Source: Chryseobacterium shigense
GTDB lineage: Bacteria > Bacteroidota > Bacteroidia > Flavobacteriales > Weeksellaceae
DNA: 64,000 nt
Reading direction: 5' to 3'
NCBI RefSeq assembly: GCF_014207845.1
Contig: NZ_JACHLC010000007.1
Location: 32,523-96,522 of the forward strand
Positions 35,355-44,440 of the stretch are shown piece by piece. A program made the translations under genes and the position numbers. The notes under the pieces are model-generated. The model was not told where the DNA came from and made no database searches. It saw nothing but the letters and a program-made list of their open reading frames with translations. Position 1 is the first letter of the stretch. Each line of letters opens with the position of its first letter.

Positions 35355-37220
35355 ATGCTGGCCAGATCTTCTGATAAGGCTTTCGATGATGAAGACTGGG
35401 TTTTTGAAATAAAATGGGACGGCTACAGGGCTATTGCCGATCTCAGTCATAAGGAACCCCTTTTCTATTCCCGGAACGGGATTTCATTTTTATTAAAATT
35501 TGAGAAGATTACTGAAGGTTTTGAACATCAAAAGCACAGCATGATCCTCGATGGAGAAATTGTGGCATATGATGAACATGGAAAGCCTAATTTTCAACTT
35601 TTACAACAGATTGGTGACAACCCCAATCTTGCCCTGACTTACCAGGTTTTTGATCTTCTCTGGCTGAACGGCCATTCTACAGAAGAACTTCCTCTTCTAC
35701 AACGAAAAGAACTTTTAAAAGAGGCTTTAACGGAAACAGACATTATCAAATACTGCGACCACATTCCGGAAAAAGGAACTGCTTTTTTTAAGCAGCTGCA
35801 GGAAATGAAGCTGGAAGGAATGATCGCGAAAAAAGCGGACAGCTTATATGTTGAAAACAGCAGAACTAGCGACTGGCTTAAAATAAAATTCACCAACACG
35901 GATGAAGCAATTATCTGCGGATTTACAGAGCCCAGAGGTTCACGTAAAAGCTTTGGAGCTTTAATCTTGGGCAAATATATTGACGGCAAACTTATTTATT
36001 GTGGGCATACGGGAACAGGCTTCAATAATGAATCTTTGAAACAGCTTTATGACAGGCTGCAAGAGTTTATTATAAAAAAATCCCCTTTTGAAACAATCCC
36101 CAAAACCAATATGCCCGTAACCTGGACCAAACCTGAACTGGTCTGTGAAATCAAATATTCCGAAATAACGAAAGACGGAATTTACCGCCACCCTGTTTTC
36201 ATAGCCGTACGGGAAGACAAAGAGCCTGAAGAAATTACATCTACCCTGATTAACGAAAAACCTAAAAAAATGAAAGCTAAAACTTCATCAAAGAAAACAG
36301 AAAATTCAGAAAAGGAAATTACACTGGATAAACATACAATAAAACTTACCAACCAAGATAAAATTTATTTTCCAACAGATGGGATTGTAAAAGGTGATGT
36401 AATAGAGTATTATCAATCTGTTGCTGCTTATATTTTGCCTTATTTAAAAAACCGTCCCTTATCCCTTAACCGTTTCCCAAATGGAATTGAGGAAAAGGGA
36501 TTTTACCAGAAGGATGCAGGAGACAATATGCCGGAATGGATTAAAACTACCAAAGTTTATTCGGAATCCAATGATAAATATATTGATTATGTTTACTGCA
36601 ATGATAAAGCAACTTTAGCCTATCTGAATAATTTAGGCTGTATTGATATGAACCCGTGGAACAGTGCTCTTCCTGATCTTGAACATCCTGATTACCTGGT
36701 CCTGGACCTCGATCCTTCAAAGAAAAATACATTTGACGATGTGATTGAAACTGCACTGCAGGTCAACGAAGTTTTAAGTTCAGTCAAAATTAAAGGGTAT
36801 TGCAAAACTTCCGGAAGCACGGGAATACATATTTATATTCCGATGGGTGGGAAATATGATTTTGACCAGGTGAAAGACTTTGCCCATATCCTGATGAAGC
36901 AGGTCAACGAAAAGCTTCCCAAGATAACAACACTGGAAAGAAGTTTACAGAAAAGAGATGATAATAAAATCTATCTGGATTATCTTCAAAACAGAACCGG
37001 ACAGACTTTGGCAAGTGCGTACAGTTTAAGACCAAAAGAAGGTGCATCTGTTTCAATGCCTCTGGAATGGGAAGAATTGAAACCCGGATTAAAGCCTACT
37101 GATTTCACTATTGATAATGCCTTGGAGAGAATTAAAGAAAAAGGGGATTTATTTAAACCTGTTTTAGGAAAAGGAATTGATATAATGAAGGCATTGGAGT
37201 TGTTGCAAGACGGCGATTAA
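35355..37220 (+). CDS. ligD: LigD, ATP-dependent ligase and polymerase domains (3' piece)
   Basis: 621 residues from the first ATG in this frame; the frame is open upstream to about 35252. The ligase nucleotidyltransferase domain has the lysine of motif I in EIKWDGYRA (K20), LDGEIVAYDEHG and LEGMIAKKA, followed by an OB fold (about 200-285). After a lysine-rich linker (about 290-320) comes the primase-like polymerase domain with FPTDGIVKGDVIEYY, the catalytic DLDPS and SGSTGIHIYIP. It seals and fills ends in non-homologous end joining. If translated alone from 35355 the ligase part would lack only the linker, so it may still work without the phosphoesterase. Confidence 0.88.
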   Translation: MLARSSDKAFDDEDWVFEIKWDGYRAIADLSHKEPLFYSRNGISFLLKFEKITEGFEHQKHSMILDGEIVAYDEHGKPNFQLLQQIGDNPNLALTYQVFDLLWLNGHSTEELPLLQRKELLKEALTETDIIKYCDHIPEKGTAFFKQLQEMKLEGMIAKKADSLYVENSRTSDWLKIKFTNTDEAIICGFTEPRGSRKSFGALILGKYIDGKLIYCGHTGTGFNNESLKQLYDRLQEFIIKKSPFETIPKTNMPVTWTKPELVCEIKYSEITKDGIYRHPVFIAVREDKEPEEITSTLINEKPKKMKAKTSSKKTENSEKEITLDKHTIKLTNQDKIYFPTDGIVKGDVIEYYQSVAAYILPYLKNRPLSLNRFPNGIEEKGFYQKDAGDNMPEWIKTTKVYSESNDKYIDYVYCNDKATLAYLNNLGCIDMNPWNSALPDLEHPDYLVLDLDPSKKNTFDDVIETALQVNEVLSSVKIKGYCKTSGSTGIHIYIPMGGKYDFDQVKDFAHILMKQVNEKLPKITTLERSLQKRDDNKIYLDYLQNRTGQTLASAYSLRPKEGASVSMPLEWEELKPGLKPTDFTIDNALERIKEKGDLFKPVLGKGIDIMKALELLQDGD

Positions 37221-37269
37221 AACTCTATTTTTGAAATGGTCAAAAAATTGACCATAATCACTAATAGCA

Positions 37270-37809
37270 ATGAACGAAACTATTACAATTCAAATTCCTT
37301 TTAATGAGAAATTTGAAAGACAAAACCAAGATTTTTATTTTAAATATGTATGGGGTAAAACGATAAAAAACTGGTGGAAAATTGCACTCTTCACCTTAGT
37401 ATTTTTATTCTTAGGATTTTATCCAATAGAAAACTTTGATAAAAATTTACTCTATTACATCTGTAAATATGTCGGTATTTTTCTATTTGGATATTGTTCC
37501 ATTTTAGTCAATCACTATTTTGTTTCCAGAAAGAAATTCAGAAAAGAAATTGATCAGATTATCGCTGATTTCAAGGCGAAGAATGAGTCTTCTTTCATTA
37601 TTTTAGATGATAACAGTATTAAATTTAAAAATGTATTCTATACCATCTCTTCCGTTTGGGAAAAAGTTTCTTATATAGAATCAAATGATACTATTATCAT
37701 TAATCCAATCAATACCTTATCCTTTATTATTCAAAAACCAGAATTTAAAAATAATGAATTTGACATCATATTAAATTATCTTCAAAAATATTCAAAAAAA
37801 CAAAATTAA
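37270..37809 (+). CDS. YcxB-like two-helix membrane protein
   Basis: 179 residues. Two membrane helices near the middle (WWKIALFTLVFLFLGFYPIE and LLYYICKYVGIFLFGYCSIL) are followed by a soluble C-terminal domain with the pattern of YcxB-like proteins (SFIILDDNSIKFKNVFYTIS, WEKVSYIESNDTIIIN). Function unknown. Its end overlaps the convergent SDR gene by four bases. Base composition is lower in GC than the neighbouring ligD, so it may be an accessory gene. Confidence 0.65.
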   Translation: MNETITIQIPFNEKFERQNQDFYFKYVWGKTIKNWWKIALFTLVFLFLGFYPIENFDKNLLYYICKYVGIFLFGYCSILVNHYFVSRKKFRKEIDQIIADFKAKNESSFIILDDNSIKFKNVFYTISSVWEKVSYIESNDTIIINPINTLSFIIQKPEFKNNEFDIILNYLQKYSKKQN

Positions 37810-38540
37810 GGGAGTTTTGCCACCAAGCTTTCCGGCAGTATTTTTAGGATAAAATAAATGATTTTCCACTTAAAATTCGGAACAATAGTAAAGGAATTTC
37901 CGGCATTAACAATAAATTTCGCCACATAATCCGGTTCCATAATCAGGGATTCATTGAGTTGCAAGCCTTCATTAATCTTTGTTCTGATATAACCGATAAC
38001 CAAAGCATTAACTTTTATTTTTCTTGATGCCAATTCCTGCCTTAAACCTGCTAAATATTGAGTAAATGCCGCTTTTGTACTTCCATACACAAAATTACTC
38101 TTCCTTCCCCTTACTCCTGAAAGGGAAGAAAGCCCTATAATTCTTTCAAGATTTGTATTGCTTTTATCTGTTGCAATCCTATTCAGGATGGAGACAGCTC
38201 CCATATAATTAACCATCATCATCTGCTTCGTTCCTTTGAAGTCTTTCAGCGCTTTTTCATTATCAACAAGGAAACCGGCAGCATACACCACAATATGAGG
38301 TTTTGCAGGAAGATCATCATAAAATTTCTGATGAGAATCAAAATCTACAGCATCAAAATAAAGAATATTCATCTTTGAATGATCTACATGATTATCCGCA
38401 ACAAATTTTTCCAGCGAAACAGTATCCCGCGAAGCTGCCAATACCGAAAATCCTTTTTCTATGTACTGTTTGATACACTCTTTGGCTACATCTGAATTGG
38501 CTCCTAAAATAAGAACGGTTTTGCCTGTATTTTGATTCAT
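37806..38540 (-). CDS. SDR family NAD(P)-dependent oxidoreductase
   Basis: 244 residues. The Rossmann motif is TVLILGANSDVAKECIKQY (a G-x-x-x-x-x variant of TGxxxGxG), NAG is represented by YAAGF, and the active site is S..YGSTKAAFTQY (Tyr-x-x-x-Lys). The C-terminus is hydrophobic (WKIIYFILKILPESLVAKL), which suggests membrane association as in DprE2-like or sterol-type SDRs. Substrate unknown. The start at 38540 lies at the position where the -7 box would begin RNA, so the message may be leaderless. Confidence 0.85.
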   Translation of the reverse strand: MNQNTGKTVLILGANSDVAKECIKQYIEKGFSVLAASRDTVSLEKFVADNHVDHSKMNILYFDAVDFDSHQKFYDDLPAKPHIVVYAAGFLVDNEKALKDFKGTKQMMMVNYMGAVSILNRIATDKSNTNLERIIGLSSLSGVRGRKSNFVYGSTKAAFTQYLAGLRQELASRKIKVNALVIGYIRTKINEGLQLNESLIMEPDYVAKFIVNAGNSFTIVPNFKWKIIYFILKILPESLVAKLP

Positions 38541-38544
38541 TGTG

Positions 38545-38552
38545 CAAAGATA
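38545..38552 (-). promoter_or_regulatory. -7 box of the SDR gene
   Basis: TATCTTTG on the minus strand ends five bases before the ATG, so transcription would start at about the A of the start codon. Confidence 0.45.
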
Positions 38553-38824
38553 TTTATTTGATTTTATGAAACGTAGATTTTAAGAAAAGTTCGAGTTTTA
38601 AATACAAATCTGAAAGTATGCTGTAACTAAGTTTATTTAACGCAAAGATTTAAATGCTGAATGTATTATTTTAAGTTAAGCAAGAGGTCACTGATTAAGT
38701 ATGCATTTATTCATCTGCTTAATCAGATCAGTCAAAGATTGATTTCTTCTTTGTATTCTTCTAATCTGCAATATCAAAATAAAATTTTGCATTAAATAAA
38801 AAACAACATTTATCCTTATAAAAA
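38553..38824. other. Gene-free stretch between SDR promoter and yajC terminator
   Basis: AT-rich with stops in all frames; I see no gene, RNA or repeat here. Confidence 0.5.
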
Positions 38825-38859
38825 GCTCGGCGCGGTGAACTTTGTTCACCGCGCCGAGC
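38825..38859 (-). terminator. Strong GC-rich terminator of the nusB-yajC operon
   Basis: A perfect 16-base stem (38825-38840 with 38844-38859) with a three-base loop, unusually GC-rich for this sequence; five T residues follow on the minus strand. Confidence 0.88.
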
Positions 38860-38879
38860 AATATTTTCAAACTAAAAAA

Positions 38880-39242
38880 TTATTTCTTTTCAGTTTCAAT
38901 TTCTTTTTTCTCTGTTGTTTTTTCTGCAGCTTTTGCTTTGTCTCCAAAACGGGCTTCAGTAAATTCTCTTGAAACAGCCGCTTTTTCAAATTTCAGTTTA
39001 CCGGATAAAGTTTCAATAACAAATCCGTCATCCTGAACCTGAGCAATTCTTCCATGAAGACCGGAAGTAAGAACGACTCTTGTTCCAACTTTTAAGGTTT
39101 CCTGGAAATTCTTCTCCTGCTTCTGTTTTCTCATCTGTGGTCTTATCATCAGAAAATAAAACCCAACAAACATCACTCCCATCATGATCAGCATCATTGA
39201 TGAAGATCCCTGTGGCTGTGCCTGTAAAAAGATTGTCAGCAT
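38880..39242 (-). CDS. yajC: Preprotein translocase subunit YajC
   Basis: 120 residues: one membrane helix (SSSMMLIMMGVMFVGFYFLM) followed by IRPQMRKQKQEKNFQETLKV and the conserved VGTRVVLTSGLHGRIAQVQDD. YajC is an accessory of the Sec translocon with SecDF. The last 30 residues are Lys/Glu-rich. It ends the nusB-DUF1573-yajC operon, nine bases after the DUF1573 gene. Confidence 0.93.
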   Translation of the reverse strand: MLTIFLQAQPQGSSSMMLIMMGVMFVGFYFLMIRPQMRKQKQEKNFQETLKVGTRVVLTSGLHGRIAQVQDDGFVIETLSGKLKFEKAAVSREFTEARFGDKAKAAEKTTEKKEIETEKK

Positions 39243-39251
39243 ATTTTATAA

Positions 39252-39773
39252 TTATGGTTGAATGTTCGCTGTGAACGTTAATTTAATAGGAGCTTTATCT
39301 ACGTTTGCAAATACATCTGCATACTTTTGAACGTTTCCGTCAAAGCTTGAAGAATCAAAATGCAAAGTGATATTTCCTTTTTTACCAGGAAGGATAGGAT
39401 CTTTTGTAAAATCAGGAGCCGTACATCCGCACCCAGGTTTTACTTCAGAGATCACTAATGGATTTTTTCCTGTATTGGTAATCTCGTAAATGTGCTGTAC
39501 TTTCTCTCCTTTTTTGATTTTCCCAAAATCGAAATTGCTTTCAGACAGTGCAACAGATGTTGATGGCTGGTTAGAAACCGGAGCTGCAGCGGCAGTTTCA
39601 GCTGAAACCGGAGCAGCGGTAGGGTTAGTGGGAGCCAAATTGGTTGCACCGGCAGTAGAATCTGTAATATTAGCAGCTTCTGCACCGGCAGCAGCTTGCT
39701 GATTTTCTTTTTTACAAGAAACCAAACCAAGGCCTATAATAGACAAAGCGATAATTGATAACGTCTTTTTCAT
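39252..39773 (-). CDS. DUF1573 lipoprotein
   Basis: 173 residues from ATG 39773 (the open frame to 39875 reads back into nusB and has no signal). The lipobox is GLVSC (Cys19). A low-complexity Ala/Thr/Pro linker (about 25-80) precedes the DUF1573 domain (SNFDFGKIKKGEKVQHIYEI, VKPGCGCTAPDFTKDPILPG). The paired cysteines in PGCGC are a family mark. The immunoglobulin-like domain is typical of Bacteroidota periplasm proteins; role unknown. It sits one base after nusB and nine before yajC. Confidence 0.88.
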   Translation of the reverse strand: MKKTLSIIALSIIGLGLVSCKKENQQAAAGAEAANITDSTAGATNLAPTNPTAAPVSAETAAAAPVSNQPSTSVALSESNFDFGKIKKGEKVQHIYEITNTGKNPLVISEVKPGCGCTAPDFTKDPILPGKKGNITLHFDSSSFDGNVQKYADVFANVDKAPIKLTFTANIQP

Positions 39774-39774
39774 G

Positions 39775-40680
39775 TTAAATTCTATTTTGATCTTTACAAT
39801 ATTTATCCAAAATTCCGTTAATGAAGATATTGGAACGGTCTGTTGCAAATACTTTTGCAATTTCAATATATTCATTGATAATAACTCTTGAAGGGGTAAA
39901 AGGAAAATTATCCAGTTCTGAAATAGCAGTTGCCAAAATTACTTTATCCATTAAAGAAACTCTTTCCAGGTCCCAGTTTTCCAATCTTTCACTTAGTTTC
40001 TTCTCATTGGCTTCCCAATTGTTAAGAGTATCCCTAAGAAGTTTTCCGGCAAAAGTTTTATCTTCTTCATCTTTAATCATCTTGATTAAAGTTCTGCTTT
40101 CCTCATCTTCTTTCAGGAAACCGATTGTTTTCTGTACCATGGAGTTGGCAATGTGGATATCATCATACCATGAAAGTTCCTTATCACTAAGATAGTCCTG
40201 GAAATCATCATTCTCAGCGATATATCTTAAAAACAGCTTTCCGATAAATTTCTGATCTTCCTCAAAAGAATATCCGTCTTCTTTCATAAAATCCTGATAC
40301 CGTTTTCCTGCTGTGATTCTCTGGAAAGTTTTTACCAGCAGATCATCGTGCAGATCCCATTTCAACTGCTTCTGCTGTCCTGTGAAAAACAATCTTTCAG
40401 GGTTTTCTTCAAGCTTGTTCAGTACCTGGTTATTGATGAATTTTTGGTTAGGATTAATATCAGCATCGGTTTTAATGTATTTGTTCTTTCCGATTTCAAT
40501 TTGAGTCTCTGCCAATTCTTTCAGAGCTACTAAAAAATTAAGCTGATAGATATAGAGATTATAGATTTTCTCTATTCCTGAGAACATGTTTTTCTCTAAA
40601 ACATCAAATTTTACAGGATTCTGGTAATAAGAATACACTGTCTGTACTACTTTTTCACGGATTTGTCGTCTTCCTAACAT
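39775..40680 (-). CDS. nusB: Transcription antitermination protein NusB
   Basis: 301 residues, twice the size of E. coli NusB. It starts MLGRRQIREKVVQTVYSYYQ, and the NusB fold is in the C-terminal half (LSLMDKVILATAISELDNFP-like segment, INEYIEIAKVFATDRSNIFI). An extended N-terminal half is normal in Bacteroidota. It acts in ribosomal RNA antitermination with NusE. First gene of its operon, with a -7 box 22-29 bases upstream. Confidence 0.92.
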   Translation of the reverse strand: MLGRRQIREKVVQTVYSYYQNPVKFDVLEKNMFSGIEKIYNLYIYQLNFLVALKELAETQIEIGKNKYIKTDADINPNQKFINNQVLNKLEENPERLFFTGQQKQLKWDLHDDLLVKTFQRITAGKRYQDFMKEDGYSFEEDQKFIGKLFLRYIAENDDFQDYLSDKELSWYDDIHIANSMVQKTIGFLKEDEESRTLIKMIKDEEDKTFAGKLLRDTLNNWEANEKKLSERLENWDLERVSLMDKVILATAISELDNFPFTPSRVIINEYIEIAKVFATDRSNIFINGILDKYCKDQNRI

Positions 40681-40701
40681 TCAAAGAGCTTTTTATGGGT
40701 G

Positions 40702-40709
40702 CAAAGATA
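40702..40709 (-). promoter_or_regulatory. -7 box of nusB operon
   Basis: TATCTTTG on the minus strand, 22 bases before the nusB start; divergent to the exporter promoter. Confidence 0.55.
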
Positions 40710-40753
40710 CAAAAATTAAAATTGATGAAATTCGTAGTCTGTCTACATTTTTG

Positions 40754-40761
40754 TAAATTTG
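40754..40761 (+). promoter_or_regulatory. -7 box of the MsbA-like exporter
   Basis: TAAATTTG ten bases before the ATG at 40771. Confidence 0.45.
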
Positions 40762-40770
40762 TAAAACTTT

Positions 40771-42432
40771 ATGAAAGCGCTAAAAACCTTAAACCCTTAC
40801 TTTTGGAAGCACAAAATATTATTGTTTTGGGGGTTGTTATTTATCATTGCCAGTAATTTCTTTAATATTTATAAGGTCCAGTTTGTTGGAAAGTCTGTAG
40901 ATGAACTTACAAAGAGTGGAAATCTGGGTTTCAATAAACAGGTGTTGGTGTATGTAGCCATTATCGTAGGCTGCTCGCTTCTCACAGGATTTTTCACTTT
41001 CATGATGCGCCAGACGATCATTGTTGCGTCCAGAAGAATTGAATACGAGTTGAAAAATAAAATTTACAGGCATTATCAGGAGCTTTCTCTTACGGATTAC
41101 AAGCAAACAACCATCGGTGACCTGATGAACAGGTTAAGCGAAGACGTTGTTGCTGTGAGAATGTATCTGGGTCCTGGTGTGATGTATGTGGTAAACCTGG
41201 TAATCCTTCTTCTGATCACCAGCATTTATATGCTCAAAACGGATGTTTCCATGACATTATGGACGCTGTTGCCACTTCCTGTGCTGTCTTATGTTATATT
41301 TAAGGTAAGTTCAATTATCAATCAGAAATCGAAGATTATGCAGAAAAGCCAGTCTGCGATATCCACTTTTGTACAGGACAGTTTTTCAGGGATCAGGGTT
41401 GTTAAGTTTTTTGCCAAAGAAAACTACATCAAGAAAAACTACGGCATAAAAGTAACCGATTATCAGAATAAAGCGCTGGATTTAGCTAAAACAGAAGCGT
41501 ATTTCTTTACTATCATCTTATTTGTAATTGGGTTATTGAACGTTGCTGTTATACTGATTGGCGGGCAAAAATATATTGCAGGAGGATTGAGTGTTGGTAA
41601 AATTGCCGATTTTTTCATGTATATCAATATCCTGATCTGGCCGTTCTCCATGGTAGGCTGGGTAACTTCCGTGAACCAGAGAGCTGAAGCTTCTATGCAG
41701 AGAATTAATGAGTTTCTGGATAAAAAGTCAGAGGTTATCAATACAAATTTTGAAAACTCCTCTATTAAAGGAGATATCGAATTCAGAAATGTTTCCTACG
41801 TTTATCCGAATACAGGAATCAGGGCACTGGATAATTTAAGCTTTAAGATCAAGGCCGGTGAATCTCTTGCGATCATGGGTAAAACCGGAAGCGGGAAATC
41901 TACAATCGCTCTTCTTTTATGCAGATTTATTGATCCTACGGAAGGCGAAATATTAATTGATGGTAAAAATCTGAAGGACCATAATCTTACGAATTACAGA
42001 AACTTTATTGGATATATTCCCCAGGAAAGCTATTTATTCTCCGACTCCATTGAAAATAATATTGGTTTTGCCATCGACAATCCGTCTCATGAAAAAGTAG
42101 TAGAGTACGCTAAGATTGCAGACGTAGATAAAAATATTGTTGAATTTAAAGAACAGTATAAAACACTCGTAGGTGAACGCGGGGTAATGCTTTCCGGAGG
42201 ACAGAAACAAAGGATATGTATTGCAAGAGCCTTAATTAAGGACCCGAATATCATTATTTTTGACGATTCCCTGTCTGCACTGGATACGGAAACCGAGCAG
42301 AATATCCTTGAAAATATTGACAGGAAAATCAGCAACGCCACCTCTATAATTATCACACACAGAGAGTCTAGCGCTCAAAGAGCCGATAAAATTATCAATC
42401 TTACCGAAATTACCAATTCTGTAACCGCTTAG
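40771..42432 (+). CDS. ABC transporter, MsbA/Sav1866-like exporter
   Basis: 553 residues. Six membrane helices (to about 300) are followed by an ATPase domain with Walker A GKTGSGKST, Q-loop YIPQES, signature LSGGQKQ, Walker B IIIFDDS and H-loop ITHR. The Walker B is followed by Asp-Ser rather than Glu-Pro (FDDSLSALD), as in several half-transporters of this group. It works as a homodimer or heterodimer; the substrate may be lipid or drug. It is alone on its transcript. Confidence 0.9.
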   Translation: MKALKTLNPYFWKHKILLFWGLLFIIASNFFNIYKVQFVGKSVDELTKSGNLGFNKQVLVYVAIIVGCSLLTGFFTFMMRQTIIVASRRIEYELKNKIYRHYQELSLTDYKQTTIGDLMNRLSEDVVAVRMYLGPGVMYVVNLVILLLITSIYMLKTDVSMTLWTLLPLPVLSYVIFKVSSIINQKSKIMQKSQSAISTFVQDSFSGIRVVKFFAKENYIKKNYGIKVTDYQNKALDLAKTEAYFFTIILFVIGLLNVAVILIGGQKYIAGGLSVGKIADFFMYINILIWPFSMVGWVTSVNQRAEASMQRINEFLDKKSEVINTNFENSSIKGDIEFRNVSYVYPNTGIRALDNLSFKIKAGESLAIMGKTGSGKSTIALLLCRFIDPTEGEILIDGKNLKDHNLTNYRNFIGYIPQESYLFSDSIENNIGFAIDNPSHEKVVEYAKIADVDKNIVEFKEQYKTLVGERGVMLSGGQKQRICIARALIKDPNIIIFDDSLSALDTETEQNILENIDRKISNATSIIITHRESSAQRADKIINLTEITNSVTA

Positions 42433-42472
42433 CCATTTCGTTCTCAATTGTTAAATAAATCATAAAAAAAAT

Positions 42473-42502
42473 TTTGTGATTAAAAGAATTCTTTTATATT
42501 TG
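42473..42502 (+). promoter_or_regulatory. Promoter of the PUR protein
   Basis: TTTG (42473-42476), 18-base spacer, TATATTTG (42495-42502): a full match to the Bacteroidota consensus, 29 bases before the start. Confidence 0.7.
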
Positions 42503-42531
42503 TTCTTAACAAGATTAAAAAATATCTAACA

Positions 42532-42867
42532 ATGAGTGAATACAAGGAACGCCATGAAAATGAAATTTTCACGAAGGTGTTAAAAGCAGGAAGAAGAACT
42601 TATTTCTTTGATGTGCGCGAGACGAAAGCAGGAGATTATTATCTTACGATTACCGAAAGTAAAAAGAACTTCGGGGAGAATGGGGAAGCTACATTCGAGA
42701 AGCACAAAATCTATCTTTATAAAGAGGATTTTAAAAGTTTCCAGGAGATGTTTAATGAATCCACAGATTTCATCATTAACGAAAAAGGTGAGGATGTAAT
42801 ATCAGAAAAACATGACAAGGACTTCAAAAGCAAATCATTCACAATTGATTCTGACGACGAAGTTTAA
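42532..42867 (+). CDS. PUR-domain (DUF3276) DNA/RNA-binding protein
   Basis: 111 residues starting NEIFTKVLKAGRRTYFFDVR followed by DYYLTITESKK and HKIYLYKEDFKSF, the PUR-alpha-like repeat found as DUF3276 in Bacteroidota. Such proteins bind single-stranded nucleic acid. The tail is acidic (TIDSDDEV). A strong promoter suggests good expression. Confidence 0.9.
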   Translation: MSEYKERHENEIFTKVLKAGRRTYFFDVRETKAGDYYLTITESKKNFGENGEATFEKHKIYLYKEDFKSFQEMFNESTDFIINEKGEDVISEKHDKDFKSKSFTIDSDDEV

Positions 42868-42888
42868 AAAAGAATATTCTAAAAACAC

Positions 42889-42914
42889 AAGCATCTGAAA
42901 AAGATGCTTTTTTT
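42889..42914 (+). terminator. Terminator of the PUR gene
   Basis: AAGCATCT (42889-42896) pairs with AGATGCTT (42902-42909), followed by a T-run. Confidence 0.85.
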
Positions 42915-42945
42915 ATGCCCGTCAATTAAGAATAGTATTATAATA

Positions 42946-43216
42946 TTACTTACAACTTCCTCCCATCGCGATCTTGTTTCCTTCAGCACCCATGATATGA
43001 ACAAATTTCCCGTAATCGCAGCTCGAAATTTCAATAAGCACATTGACACCATTCTCTTTCAACTGATTGATAAGCCTTCAATACTCCGAACTCTGTAGTT
43101 GATCATAATTCCTTTTTTGAAGGAGCAAAATACTCATTGCCATTTTTAAAAGGACTCCATCGAAGAGGTTGCTTTAGGTGTTGGCCGTTTGCAGTTTCGT
43201 TTTTTTGTTCCACCAT
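42946..43216 (-). pseudogene. Decayed VOC/glyoxalase-family gene
   Basis: The minus strand reads, from ATG 43216, ..KQPLRWSPFKNGNEYFAPSKKEL, then after one lost base MINYRVRSIEGL, then after a second lost base INQLKENGVNVLIEISSCDY and GKFVHIMGAEGNKIAM to a stop at 42946. Put together this is the second half of a vicinal-oxygen-chelate protein (motifs WSPFK, FMINYRV-like, GKFVHIMGAEGNKI like GRFAHIMDPEGN). The first half is missing and two frameshifts separate the pieces, so the gene is dead. Confidence 0.75.
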
Positions 43217-43380
43217 TTCTTAATTGTAATTTAACTGTTGAAATGTTTAATGATACTATTCTTTTAAAAGCTAATTTTCACAAATTCCATTTCCAACCTT
43301 CTAAGACAAAATATAATCAACTGAATATCAGTGATTGACGATTTTTGACAGAAAATCAACAAATGTTGAAAGGATGAATT

Positions 43381-43412
43381 TTTGAAAATTTTCTCCAACA
43401 ATTATAGCTTTG
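43381..43412 (+). promoter_or_regulatory. Promoter of the secreted protein at 43.4 kb
   Basis: TTTG (43381-43384), 20-base spacer, TAGCTTTG (43405-43412). The stretch 43217-43380 has no gene; it contains two TTGAC copies ten bases apart (43335-43339, 43345-43349). Confidence 0.6.
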
Positions 43413-43448
43413 CCTTACTAATCGATGAAAATCTAAAAACTTTTTATA

Positions 43449-44291
43449 ATGAAAAATAAATTTATCCGGCTTGTCCTTCTTTTTATAAGTACAAGCCTCT
43501 TAGCTCAAGTTGGGATTAATACCCCAAATCCTGGAAGTACATTCGATCTTAGAGGCTCTTTTGCAACACCTTTACAATCAGTAGCGGCAAATACTGCCGG
43601 AGACAAAAACCAATCTGTAATCAATTTTACCAGTTCAGGTACTTTTACTTTGCCAGCAGCAATATCAGGCAATGGAAATTTTGTTGGCAGGGAATATCAG
43701 ATTCGTAATGGGGGACTTAGTAATACGGTTACAGTTCAAACCAGCAACGCTGAAACGATAGATAATATAGGTTCCTCCATCAGTTCATTTAATGTTCCTG
43801 GAGGGTATGCAATAACTATTAAAAATACAGGCGCTACAAGTGGAAAAACTTGGATGATAACGCACATGACAGATACCAATGTGAATCAGTCAAATAATGG
43901 ACAGGTCATTTATTCCGGAAACAACGGAGATACCACTAAAACTACTATAGTTGGTAATTTTATATTCAGATTTAGTGGAGGTTCTCCATCAGCTGTCACT
44001 CCTCAGATCGCGATGATTAATACTCCCGGAACTACTGTTAATGTAAATGTGGGCGTTAACCAGCTCTATTCGTTAGATGGCTTTGAATATGCGAACAATG
44101 CTCTCTCTTTTACTGCTGCAAACTATTCGACTTTCAGAGATATTCCGGCAAGTGGTGTTAGTTTGGCTCCAAATGAATTAAATATCATACACCTCATAGA
44201 TACAACAAATGGCAAATATTACAGGGTAACGTTTTATGTATCAGGAAGCAGTGCCCCTTATACTTTCGCATTGATTGCTGAGAAATTCTAA
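43449..44291 (+). CDS. Secreted beta-rich protein of unknown function
   Basis: 280 residues. The signal peptide (MKNKFIRLVLLFISTSLLAQ) is followed by VGINTPNPGSTFDLRGSFAT, the start of many Bacteroidota cell-surface proteins. The rest is rich in Gly/Ser/Thr/Asn, low in charge and predicted to be beta-strands, like tail-fibre or adhesin-type proteins. No C-terminal sorting signal is recognised. The operon context is absent: the neighbours are a pseudogene and an HTH pair. Confidence 0.75.
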   Translation: MKNKFIRLVLLFISTSLLAQVGINTPNPGSTFDLRGSFATPLQSVAANTAGDKNQSVINFTSSGTFTLPAAISGNGNFVGREYQIRNGGLSNTVTVQTSNAETIDNIGSSISSFNVPGGYAITIKNTGATSGKTWMITHMTDTNVNQSNNGQVIYSGNNGDTTKTTIVGNFIFRFSGGSPSAVTPQIAMINTPGTTVNVNVGVNQLYSLDGFEYANNALSFTAANYSTFRDIPASGVSLAPNELNIIHLIDTTNGKYYRVTFYVSGSSAPYTFALIAEKF

Positions 44292-44440
44292 TCCTAAATA
44301 ACAAACGACTACTGATGAGAAATAAATTTTTGCAACCGACATTCTTTTCTGTTGAAGTATGCTTTTAGTTAGATGAGACGAAATGATATAATGCCTTAAT
44401 TTCGAGGAGGCAGTTTTAGAATTTAGTAAAGATCAATATT

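Noticed and set aside
38825..38859. GC-rich perfect inverted repeat as possible insertion-sequence end
   Set aside because: It has a short loop, lies right after yajC and has T residues on the minus strand; no transposase or second copy is seen, so a terminator explains it.
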